A program made the translations under genes and the position numbers. The notes under the pieces are model-generated. The model was not told the DNA's origin. It worked only from the letters and a program-made list of their open reading frames with translations, and did not search any database. A DNA stretch of 64,000 nt, taken from positions 956,294 through 1,020,293 of the forward strand of contig NZ_CP047202.1 of NCBI RefSeq assembly GCF_030408715.1, in the 5' to 3' direction. Positions 1-7,016 of the stretch are shown here, piece after piece. The DNA is from Corynebacterium confusum. Lineage in GTDB: Bacteria > Actinomycetota > Actinomycetes > Mycobacteriales > Mycobacteriaceae. Position 1 is the first letter of the stretch. Each line of letters begins with the position of its first letter.

Positions 1-1
1 G

Positions 2-547
2 GGTGCGATGTCGCGCCGCCTGCCGTACCTGGCGGAGCTCCAGCCGGGGCTGTTCTGCGAGGTCTCCAAGGCCCTGGCAGAAAAGCGCGGCCTGGAAAAC
101 GGCGGCTGGGCCACGATTGTCTCGCCCCGCGGTGTGATCGAGGCGCAGGTGTTGGTCACCGACCGCATGGAGCCGTTGGTCATCAACGGCCAGGAGTTCC
201 ACCAGTTGGGTCTGCCGTTCCACTACGGCGATTCCGATAACGTGGTCGTGGCCGGCGACGGCCCGAACGACCTGCTGGGGCTGACGCTGGAGCCGAACGT
301 GTTCATCCAGAACTCGAAGATCGGCGCCTGCGATATCCAGCCGGGCCGGCGCCCGCGCGGCCAGGCCAAGTTGGAGCTGCTGCACGAATACCAGCGCCGG
401 GCCAACCTGGACCTGGATTCGGGCAACCAGTTGGTTGACGTGCTCGATGAGTTCACCATCGAGTCCAAAAATGCCGATGAAGACGGCGGCACCGGCACGG
501 ACCGGACCGCCGGCAACGTGGCGGACGACGAAGGAAAGGAGTTCTAG
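2..547 (+). CDS. fdhF: Formate dehydrogenase alpha subunit, C-terminal part (partial)
   Basis: The reading frame is open from the left edge and ends at TAG 545-547, so only the last ~181 residues are present. The visible part fits the C-terminal molydopterin-dinucleotide-binding barrel of DMSO-reductase-family enzymes: segments such as LENGGWATIVSPRGVIEAQV and HQLGLPFHYG match FdnG/FdoG-type formate dehydrogenases. The enzyme oxidises formate to CO2 and passes electrons to the Fe-S subunit encoded immediately downstream. The ATG at position 8 is internal, not a start. The last ~35 residues are a low-complexity acidic tail. The active-site codon (Sec UGA or Cys) lies upstream of the window; the adjacent selenocysteine genes make a Sec enzyme likely, but this is inference. 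Confidence 0.9.
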   Translation, partial: GAMSRRLPYLAELQPGLFCEVSKALAEKRGLENGGWATIVSPRGVIEAQVLVTDRMEPLVINGQEFHQLGLPFHYGDSDNVVVAGDGPNDLLGLTLEPNVFIQNSKIGACDIQPGRRPRGQAKLELLHEYQRRANLDLDSGNQLVDVLDEFTIESKNADEDGGTGTDRTAGNVADDEGKEF

Positions 548-1621
548 GTGACTGACGTTTTGGGCGCTAATTCCAACGCGCTGACCGAGCACTCCCACGG
601 GTATGACTCGTACACGCGCATGGCGTTTTTCACCGATACCTCCGTGTGTATCGGCTGCAAGGCCTGCGAGGTCGCCTGCAAGGAGTGGAACCGGAACCCC
701 GTCGAGGGCTACGAGCTCACCGGCAACTCCTACGACAACACCGGCGCGCTGGGGGCGAACACCTGGCGCCACGTGGCGTTCGTGGAGCAGGGCGACGACC
801 GCATCCAGGAGGCCCGCGAGGAGGGGCGCAAGCTCATCTCGCTGGGCATGCCGACCATCGGCGGCGCGGAGCCAGAGATTGATACCACCCCGCCGGATAC
901 TTCGGATTTCCGCTGGCTGATGTCGTCGGACGTGTGCAAGCACTGCACCCACGCCGGCTGTCTGGACGTGTGCCCGACAGGCGCGCTCTTCCGCACCGAG
1001 TTCGGCACCGTGGTCGTCCAGGACGACGTCTGCAACGGATGCGGTACTTGCGTGGCAGGCTGTCCGTTCGGCGTGATTGAGCGCCGCGACGACGGGGGCG
1101 TGACCCTGAAGACGGACAAGACCGCCACCGTCGATCACCAGGACAACTCCCATGCGGGCGTCAACGTCCTGGCTAAGCTCAAGCAGCTTAAACCGCAGGG
1201 CGACGACCACACCGCGGGCCAGCCCATGCCGGTCAAGAACCTGGGCGTGGCCCAGAAGTGCACCATGTGCTACGACCGGCTGAAGATGGGGCAGGAGCCG
1301 GCGTGCGCGAAGACCTGCCCGACCAATTCCATCCAGTTCGGTACCTACGACGACATGCTCGCCGTCGCCCAGGAGCGCGTGCGCGAGCTGCACGCGCAGG
1401 GCCTGCACGAGGCGCGCCTCTACGGGGCGAACTCGGAGGACGGCGTCGGCGGCACCGGCTCGCTGTTCTTGCTGCTGGATTCGCCGGAGGTCTACGGCCT
1501 GCCGCCGGATCCGCGCGTGCCCACTGCGGATCTGCCGCAGATGTACAAGACAGCAGCTAAGGCAATCGGCGCGATGGCGCTGGCGGTCGCGGGATCCTTC
1601 GTGTTGGGAGGCAAGAAGTGA
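548..1621 (+). CDS. fdhB: Formate dehydrogenase Fe-S (beta) subunit, four [4Fe-4S] clusters
   Basis: This 357-residue FdnH/HybA-like electron-transfer subunit carries electrons from the molybdopterin subunit to the membrane subunit. Four cysteine groups are visible: CIGCKACEVAC (about residues 35-45), CKHCTHAGCLDVCP (about 130-143), CNGCGTCVAGCP (about 161-172) and CTMCYDRLKMG...CAKTCP (about 238-258). Near the C-terminus the segment AIGAMALAVAGSFVLGG looks like a single membrane anchor. The GTG start at 548 directly follows the TAG of the alpha subunit, with AAGGAG upstream at 535-541, and the gene overlaps the next by 4 nt, so all three subunits are likely one transcript. Confidence 0.93.
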   Translation: MTDVLGANSNALTEHSHGYDSYTRMAFFTDTSVCIGCKACEVACKEWNRNPVEGYELTGNSYDNTGALGANTWRHVAFVEQGDDRIQEAREEGRKLISLGMPTIGGAEPEIDTTPPDTSDFRWLMSSDVCKHCTHAGCLDVCPTGALFRTEFGTVVVQDDVCNGCGTCVAGCPFGVIERRDDGGVTLKTDKTATVDHQDNSHAGVNVLAKLKQLKPQGDDHTAGQPMPVKNLGVAQKCTMCYDRLKMGQEPACAKTCPTNSIQFGTYDDMLAVAQERVRELHAQGLHEARLYGANSEDGVGGTGSLFLLLDSPEVYGLPPDPRVPTADLPQMYKTAAKAIGAMALAVAGSFVLGGKK

Positions 1622-2736
1622 GCGCATACGACGAATACCGGCCCCCGCAGCCGGAGCGGGCTAACCGCTACAAGAAATTCGACGGAACCAAGCCGAAGCG
1701 CAAGAAGCGCGGCAAGGTAGGCGCCGGCGCGCAGGATGGCTCCAAGGAGCAGCGCATGGCGGAGGACTTCGAGTTCTCCTCCTACTACGGCAAGCCCGTG
1801 GTCAAGGCCCCGCCGTGGGAATGGCCGATTGGCGCCTACCTGTTCCTGGGCGGCGTCTCCGGCGGTTCGGCGCTGCTGTCGCTGGGCGCGCAGGCCACCG
1901 GCAACCGCGCGCTGCGGCGTTCGACGTCGATCTCCGCCTTCGGCGCGGCTGCGGCCGGCTCGGTCTGCCTGGTGTTTGACCTGGGCCGCCCAGAGCGGCT
2001 GCTCAACATGTTCCGCGTGTTCAAGGTGACCTCGCCGATGAGCATCGGTTCCTGGATCCTGGCTACCTTCGCCACGGCGGCCTCGCTGCCAGCTCTGTCC
2101 GAGCTCGACGATGCTACCGGGCGCCGCGTCCCCCTGCCGAAGTTCGCGCGCAAGGCCGTGCACGGCGCGGCCGGTCCAGCCGGCGTCGTCGCCGGTGTAC
2201 TGGGTGGCCCGCTGGCCGGCTACACGGCCGTACTGCTGGGTAACACCTCGAACCCGACCTGGAACGACACGAAGCGGCACTTGGCCTTCGTCTTCGTCTC
2301 CTCGGCCTCGGCGGCGGCCTCCGGCCTGGCGATGGTGACCACCCCGCAGCAGTTCGCCGGCCCGGCCCGTGCCCTGGGCATGATGGCCGCGGTCAGCGAT
2401 CTGGTTGCCACCCGCGTCATGGAAGAAAACATGGAGCCCGAGCCGCGCGAGACCCTGCACAAGGGCACGCCCGGCAAGCTGATGAAGGCCTCCGAGTACT
2501 TCATCGCCGCCGGGGGAGTGGGCACCGCCATCTCCGCGCTAACCAAGTCGCGGTGGGGCGCGGTCGCCTCCGGCCTAAGCCTGCTGGCCGGCTCGGCGTG
2601 CACGCGTTTCGGCGTGCTGAATGCGGGTCTGGAAGCGGTCAAGGACCCGATGACGACCATCGGCCCACAGAAGCGTCGAGCCGCCGCGCGCCGCGCGGAG
2701 CAGGGCTTGGATACCTCGGTCGTCACCCCGGACTAG
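1618..2736 (+). CDS. nrfD: NrfD/PsrC-type membrane subunit of the formate dehydrogenase
   Basis: This 372-residue polytopic membrane protein of the NrfD family is the quinone-reducing anchor used by many molybdopterin/Fe-S complexes in place of cytochrome b (FdnI). A basic soluble N-terminus (about residues 1-65, rich in Lys/Arg) precedes WEWPIGAYLFLGGVSGGSAL, the typical first helix of NrfD, followed by several further hydrophobic segments. GTG 1618-1620 overlaps the stop of the Fe-S gene as GTGA, indicating translational coupling. Placement as third gene of the formate dehydrogenase operon supports the role; no haem-ligating b-type subunit is present in the window. Confidence 0.88.
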   Translation: MSAYDEYRPPQPERANRYKKFDGTKPKRKKRGKVGAGAQDGSKEQRMAEDFEFSSYYGKPVVKAPPWEWPIGAYLFLGGVSGGSALLSLGAQATGNRALRRSTSISAFGAAAAGSVCLVFDLGRPERLLNMFRVFKVTSPMSIGSWILATFATAASLPALSELDDATGRRVPLPKFARKAVHGAAGPAGVVAGVLGGPLAGYTAVLLGNTSNPTWNDTKRHLAFVFVSSASAAASGLAMVTTPQQFAGPARALGMMAAVSDLVATRVMEENMEPEPRETLHKGTPGKLMKASEYFIAAGGVGTAISALTKSRWGAVASGLSLLAGSACTRFGVLNAGLEAVKDPMTTIGPQKRRAAARRAEQGLDTSVVTPD

Positions 2737-2764
2737 CGGGGACAGCGCAGTCTGAGTTTTCGGT

Positions 2765-2793
2765 TTGTCAGCCCTGGCAAAGGGCGGCATAAT
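2765..2793 (+). promoter_or_regulatory. Sigma-A-type promoter for the yedE-tusA pair
   Basis: A -35-like TTGTCA (2765-2770) is followed after 17 nt by CATAAT (2788-2793). The predicted transcript starts near 2800, giving a ~65-nt leader before the GTG at 2865. It suggests the transporter pair has its own promoter rather than relying only on read-through from the formate dehydrogenase genes. Sequence match only. Confidence 0.5.
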
Positions 2794-2864
2794 GTTGGCT
2801 CGTGTGCCCAAGGTGGGACAGAACCTTCGGCACAAGCTACAACCGAATGAAAGATTGCAGATTC

Positions 2865-4115
2865 GTGACTATTCCCCGCACGAAGTCGTCCTACGACAAG
2901 CGCTCGTACGACGCCTTCTACCGCAGCCGCGTAGGCCTTGCCCCTGGACCCGTGTTCGCCATCCTGGGTGTGATCAGTGGTCTCTACTTCCTTTTGACCG
3001 GCACTGTCTGGGCAGTGACCGGCGAGTTTACCCGCCTGGGTGGCCACCTGGTCGAGGCCCTGGGTACAGATATCCAGTCCTGGCAGTACTACCAGGAGGT
3101 CACCACCATGGAGGGCAACCCCCTCCAGCGCACCGACGGCTGGATCGTCGTCGCCATGCTCATTGGCTCCCTGGTGGCCGCCCTCATCGCCGGCGATTTC
3201 CGCTGGCGCATCCCGCCGCTGAAGCGCCGCTGGGCCCAGGCCCTGTGCGGCGGCATCATCGCCGGCTTCGGCGCCCGCCTGGCGTTTGGCTGCAACCTGG
3301 CCGCCATGTTCACCGGCATCCCGCAGTTCTCCCTGCACGCTTGGCTGTTTACCATCATGACCGCGGTCGGCACGGCCGTGGGCGTCAAGATCATCAAAAT
3401 GCCGTGGTGGCGCGGGCCCTCCAAGCCCAAGCCGATTAACACGCCCAAGGTGGGCCTGGCGGACGTGCGCCGGCAGCTGCAGCGCAAGCGCTGGCTGGGC
3501 ATCGCCGTGACCATCGTGACGCTTGTCATCGCCGTCGTCTACTTCGCTTCCGGCCAGCCGCTGCTGGGCGTGGCCGTCCTCTTCGGCCTGGCCTTCGGCG
3601 TGCTCATCCAGCGCGGCCAGATCTGTTTCACCGCCGCGTTCCGTGACCTGTGGGTGACCAAGAAGACCAAGCTGGCGGATTCGCTGATCATCGGTCTGGC
3701 CGCCGCCGTCGTCGTGACCTTCGCGGTCCTGCTGCTTACGGATGCCACCCCGCTGACCAAGCCGGCCGGCTGGGGCACCATCCTTGGCGGCTTCCTCTTC
3801 GGCATTGGCATCATCTTCGCCGGGGCCTGCGAGACCGGCATGATGTACCGCGCGATGGAGGGCCAGCTGGTGGCCTGGGTTGCTTTCGCCGGCAACATCA
3901 TCGGCGCCACCGTCCTGGCCTTCGGCTGGGATCACTGGGGCATTTACGATGCCCTGGTTGCTAACGCCATCAAGCTCAACTTCTACGAGTCCTGGGGTCC
4001 CTGGCTGGCGCTCATCACCTCGCTGGCCGCCCTCGGCCTGTGGTGGCTGGCGCAGGCTCCGCTGCGAACCGACCGCCGCGGCCGCCTCGACGCCCAGTAC
4101 GGAAAGGACAACTAG
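2865..4115 (+). CDS. yedE: YeeE/YedE-family transporter, probable selenium/sulfur species importer
   Basis: This 416-residue membrane protein belongs to the YeeE/YedE (TsuA-like) family. It has two halves with the family's conserved cysteines in membrane segments: AFGCNLAAM, GQICFTAAFRD and GACETGMMYRA. Thiosulfate uptake is established for some members, and YedE variants linked to selenium genes are proposed selenium-species transporters. Here it sits between formate dehydrogenase and a TusA-like gene followed by selD, which favours selenium supply (inference). The GTG at 2865 is chosen because the protein then starts with an ordinary soluble tail; an ATG at 2847 is an alternative. The ribosome site is weak for both. 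Confidence 0.85.
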   Translation: MTIPRTKSSYDKRSYDAFYRSRVGLAPGPVFAILGVISGLYFLLTGTVWAVTGEFTRLGGHLVEALGTDIQSWQYYQEVTTMEGNPLQRTDGWIVVAMLIGSLVAALIAGDFRWRIPPLKRRWAQALCGGIIAGFGARLAFGCNLAAMFTGIPQFSLHAWLFTIMTAVGTAVGVKIIKMPWWRGPSKPKPINTPKVGLADVRRQLQRKRWLGIAVTIVTLVIAVVYFASGQPLLGVAVLFGLAFGVLIQRGQICFTAAFRDLWVTKKTKLADSLIIGLAAAVVVTFAVLLLTDATPLTKPAGWGTILGGFLFGIGIIFAGACETGMMYRAMEGQLVAWVAFAGNIIGATVLAFGWDHWGIYDALVANAIKLNFYESWGPWLALITSLAALGLWWLAQAPLRTDRRGRLDAQYGKDN

Positions 4116-4438
4116 TGAACGAGCTACCCGATTTCGAGCTGGACCTCTGCGGCGAATCCTGCCCCTACCCGGTTATCCAGACTTTGAGCGCCCTGCAGGA
4201 CATGGACCCGGGGCAGAAGCTGCAGATCACCACCGACTGCCCGCAGGCCTTCCGCAACGTGCCTGACGATGCCACCGCCGCCGGCCACCGCCTGGTCGGC
4301 GAGCCGGAGCGCACTGGCGCCCGCATGACCTTCGTCTTCGAGCGCGGTGAGCACGTCACCGGCCCGCGCATGGACAACAAAACCCAACAGACCAAGCCGG
4401 GTCTGCTGGGCAAGCTGAAAAATAAGCTGGGCCGCTAG
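4115..4438 (+). CDS. TusA/SirA-like sulfurtransferase domain protein (YedF-like)
   Basis: This 107-residue protein has a TusA fold. The active-site motif is CPYP with Cys16 (after ELDLCGES), matching the CPxP signature, and a second cysteine lies in ITTDCPQAF. The last ~25 residues are a basic Lys-rich tail absent from minimal TusA. TusA-family proteins carry persulfide sulfur; YedF-like members next to YedE are predicted to handle selenium or sulfur. GTG 4115-4117 overlaps the TAG of yedE, so the two are coupled. The stop codon overlaps the convergent selD stop within the palindrome CTAG (4435-4438). Confidence 0.85.
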   Translation: MNELPDFELDLCGESCPYPVIQTLSALQDMDPGQKLQITTDCPQAFRNVPDDATAAGHRLVGEPERTGARMTFVFERGEHVTGPRMDNKTQQTKPGLLGKLKNKLGR

Positions 4439-5421
4439 CGCACGCTAATCAGGGTCTCGCCGGTAGCCGGCACGGTGCGGCCGATGACGGGGTAGCCTGG
4501 CACTTCGCCGATGAGTAGCAGACCGCCGGAGGTCTGCGCGTCGGCCAGGAAGATGAGGTCTTCCTCGCTGGCCTCGCCTCCGTCCAGGTGCGGGCGGACC
4601 CAGTCCAGGTTGCGGCGGGAGCCGCCGGGGATGAAGCCGGCGGCCAGCGCCTCGCGGGCGCCATCGATGGCGGGCACGGCCGACAGATCTACCTCCGCCG
4701 CGATGCCGGAGGCGTGGCACATCTTGTACAGGTGGCCCAGCAGGCCGAAGCCGGTGATATCGGTCGCGGCCTTGATCCCGGCCCGGGTGGCGGCCTGGGC
4801 GGCCTCCCGGTTCAGTGTGGTCATGGATTCGACCGCCGAAGGGATGGCCTCGCCGGTGGCCTTGTGCTTGTTATTCAAGATGCCGACGCCGATGGGCTTG
4901 GTCAGGGTGATGGGGAGGCCCGGCTCGGCGGAATCGTTGCGCATGAGCTTGTCTGGGGCCACGATGCCCGTGGCCGAGAGCCCGTAGAGTGGCTCCGGCG
5001 CGGTAATAGAGTGCCCGCCGGTAATCGAAATGCCTGCCTGCTCGGCCACGTCCATGCCGCCGCGCAGCACCTCGCGCAGGATATCCAGGCTCAGCACCTC
5101 GCGCGGCCAACCTACGAGGTTGATGGCGGTAACGGGCGTGCCGCCCATCGCATAGACGTCGCTCAGCGCGTTCGCCGCGGCGACCCGGCCCCAGTCATAA
5201 GGCTCGTTGAGCATCGGCGTGAAAAAGTCGGCGGTGGAGATGACAGCCAGCCCGTACTGGATCTTGACCGCGGCGGCATCGTCTCCCGCGTCAAGGCCGA
5301 CGATGACGTTCGGGTCCGCGTGGCCCACCAGGCCTTCGACGGCGGATTCGAGCTCGCCAGCGGGGATCTTGCAGGCGCAACCGCCGCCTGTTGCGAATGA
5401 GGTCAGCTTGATATCGTCCAT
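4435..5421 (-). CDS. selD: Selenide, water dikinase (selenophosphate synthetase)
   Basis: SelD uses ATP and selenide to make selenophosphate, the selenium donor for SelA. The 328-residue frame has the expected N-terminus, ATGGGCACK, with Cys15 and Cys17 matching the E. coli GAGCGCK site; it is therefore the cysteine form and not itself a selenoprotein. ATP/Mg-binding segments DDAAAVKI, TADFFTPM and GGHSI are present, as is DITGFGLLGH. The ATG at 5421 is preferred over the upstream TTG at 5442 because it has a good ribosome site (CGGGAG) and matches the family start. It is transcribed away from selC-selA-selB. Confidence 0.95.
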   Translation of the reverse strand: MDDIKLTSFATGGGCACKIPAGELESAVEGLVGHADPNVIVGLDAGDDAAAVKIQYGLAVISTADFFTPMLNEPYDWGRVAAANALSDVYAMGGTPVTAINLVGWPREVLSLDILREVLRGGMDVAEQAGISITGGHSITAPEPLYGLSATGIVAPDKLMRNDSAEPGLPITLTKPIGVGILNNKHKATGEAIPSAVESMTTLNREAAQAATRAGIKAATDITGFGLLGHLYKMCHASGIAAEVDLSAVPAIDGAREALAAGFIPGGSRRNLDWVRPHLDGGEASEEDLIFLADAQTSGGLLLIGEVPGYPVIGRTVPATGETLISVR

Positions 5422-5474
5422 GCTCCCGAGCCTACCCGTCAAAGCGCCTAGGATGGCACGATTGTCGCGCCACC

Positions 5475-5548
5475 CATGAACCCTTCGCGCTCACCGGGAG
5501 CAGGAAAGTGTGCGCTTAGATTGCGCTGGTGACCGCGAAGGGCGCGCC
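5475..5548 (-). repeat. Intergenic palindromic repeat, copy 1 of 4
   Basis: Read on the minus strand, this copy starts GCGCGCCCTTCGCGG and ends GCGAAGGGTTCATG, like copies 2-4. The arms CCCTTCGCGGTCACC and GGTGAGCGCGAAGGG are near-complementary around a variable middle of about 37 nt. It lies in the divergent gap between selD and selC. Orientation is opposite to the other three copies. Confidence 0.8.
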
Positions 5549-5588
5549 TAGGCAGGCGGGCGCTAGTGTTGGCCGCGGGGGTGCTTGG

Positions 5589-5594
5589 TAGAGT
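5589..5594 (+). promoter_or_regulatory. Possible -10 element for selC
   Basis: TAGAGT ends 7 nt before the first base of the mature tRNA, which suits a -10 box with transcription starting at or very near the tRNA 5' end. No convincing -35 was found (GTGTTG at 5566-5571 has 17-nt spacing). Confidence 0.35.
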
Positions 5595-5601
5595 CTCCGG
5601 T

Positions 5602-5696
5602 GGAGGCGTCTGCGTCCTGGTGGGCGCCCCGGTCTTCAAAACCGGTGAGGCCGAGTATCTCGGTCTGGCAGGTTCGATTCCTGTCCGTCTCCGCCA
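5602..5696 (+). tRNA. selC: tRNA-Sec (anticodon TCA)
   Basis: Selenocysteine tRNA that reads UGA. The acceptor arm starts GGAGGCG (5602-5608) and pairs with CGTCTCC before discriminator G5693 and an encoded CCA (5694-5696). The anticodon stem CCGGT/ACCGG (5629-5633/5641-5645) encloses the loop CTTCAAA with anticodon TCA at 5636-5638. A long variable arm (about 5647-5666) forms GGCCGAG/CTCGGTC, and the T arm GCAGG-TTCGATT-CCTGT is nearly identical to that of E. coli selC. The eighth acceptor pair would be T5609 against C5685, a mismatch. Position between selD and selA confirms the identity. Confidence 0.96.
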
Positions 5697-5723
5697 ATAA
5701 GCTTATTTTTATCCAGGAGTGCC

Positions 5724-7016
5724 GTGACTGACCCGCGCCGCAACATCCCGCGCACCGATGAACTGCTGAAACTGCCCGAGGTCGAGCAGGCCCGGGCGCA
5801 CGTGGCTGAGCCGGTGATTCGCAGCATCGTCGACGGTGTTCTCAACCAGGCCCGCCGCGGGCAGGTGCCGCCGGAGGACGTGGCGAGCGAGGTCACCCGG
5901 CGAGTCGGCAGCGCCCAGCCTTATTCGCTGCGGCCGGTCATTAACGCCACGGGCGTTATCGTGCACACGAACCTGGGCCGCGCCCCCTTGCCGCCCGCGG
6001 CCGTCGATGCCCTAGTCGCCGCCGCCAGCTACACCGACGTGGAGCTGGACCTGAAGACGGGCTTGCGCTCCAAGCACCGCGGACGCGGCGCGGTCAACGC
6101 GCTGCTCGCGGCGTGCCCGGCGGCTGAGGACGCGCTCATCGTCAACAACGGCGCGGCCGCCCTGCTGCTGGCCACTGCGGCGCTGGCCCCGCACCAGGAA
6201 GTGATTATCTCGCGGGGAGAGCTCATCGAAATCGGCGCGGGCTTCCGCCTGCCGGAGCTCATCGAGTCCTCGCACGTGCGCCTGCGCGAGATCGGGGCGA
6301 CGAACCGGACCCACCTCCACGACTACGTCGGAGCCATTGGTCCGGAGTCAGGAGCCATCTTGAAGGTGCACCCCTCGAACTTCCGGATCACCGGCTTTAC
6401 CAGCTCGGTTTCGGTGGAGCAGCTGCGCCCAGTCGCGCAGGAGCATGGCATCCGCCTCATCGTGGACTTGGGATCGGGTCTTTTGACCCCGGATGCGACG
6501 CTGCCGGACGAGCCTGACCTGCACGCCCAATTGGCGGCCGGCGCGGACGTGGTCATCGCCTCCGGGGACAAGCTGCTGGGCGGCCCCCAGGCCGGGATTC
6601 TGCTCGGGACGCAGGAGGCCATCGCCTGCATGAAGAAGCACCCGCTGGCCCGGGCCCTGCGGGTGGACAAGCTGCGGCTCAACGCCCTGGAGGCCGCGCT
6701 GAACACCCCGAGCAACGCCGTCGCGGACGCGCTGCACGTCAGCGCCGAGTCGCTGAAAGCCCGCACCGAGGCGATCGCCGCGGAGCTGGGCGCGCAGGTC
6801 GTCGAACACGCCGGGCGCGTGGGCGGCGGCGGGGCGCCGGAGTACCCGTTGCCTGGCTACGCCATCGCCTTAGACGACAAAGTGGCGGGGCGCTTGCGCA
6901 AGGGCAGTCCGGCGGTGCTCGCGCGCGTCCACGACGGGCGCTGCCTGGTGGATCTGCGCTGCGTGCCACCCGGAGAAGATCCCACCTTGCTCGCGGCCTT
7001 GAAGGAGGCTATCTAG
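5724..7016 (+). CDS. selA: L-seryl-tRNA(Sec) selenium transferase
   Basis: SelA is a PLP enzyme that converts seryl-tRNA(Sec) to selenocysteyl-tRNA(Sec) using selenophosphate. The 430-residue protein has the usual bacterial length. It shows NATGVIVHTNLGRAPL near residues 74-89, NNGAAALLL in the cofactor region, and the PLP lysine in SGDKLLGGPQAG (Lys283). The GTG start at 5724 follows CCAGGAG (5713-5719). The stop at 7014-7016 directly abuts the ATG of selB, so selA and selB are cotranscribed and probably share a promoter with selC. Confidence 0.96.
   Translation: MTDPRRNIPRTDELLKLPEVEQARAHVAEPVIRSIVDGVLNQARRGQVPPEDVASEVTRRVGSAQPYSLRPVINATGVIVHTNLGRAPLPPAAVDALVAAASYTDVELDLKTGLRSKHRGRGAVNALLAACPAAEDALIVNNGAAALLLATAALAPHQEVIISRGELIEIGAGFRLPELIESSHVRLREIGATNRTHLHDYVGAIGPESGAILKVHPSNFRITGFTSSVSVEQLRPVAQEHGIRLIVDLGSGLLTPDATLPDEPDLHAQLAAGADVVIASGDKLLGGPQAGILLGTQEAIACMKKHPLARALRVDKLRLNALEAALNTPSNAVADALHVSAESLKARTEAIAAELGAQVVEHAGRVGGGGAPEYPLPGYAIALDDKVAGRLRKGSPAVLARVHDGRCLVDLRCVPPGEDPTLLAALKEAI

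Noticed and set aside
2733..3935. 400-codon minus-strand frame over yedE
   Set aside because: Antisense of a clear membrane protein; the translation is Gly/Asp/His-rich with no domain.
4435..5421. SelD as a selenoprotein
   Set aside because: The active-site position is a Cys codon (Cys15) and the frame has no internal TGA.
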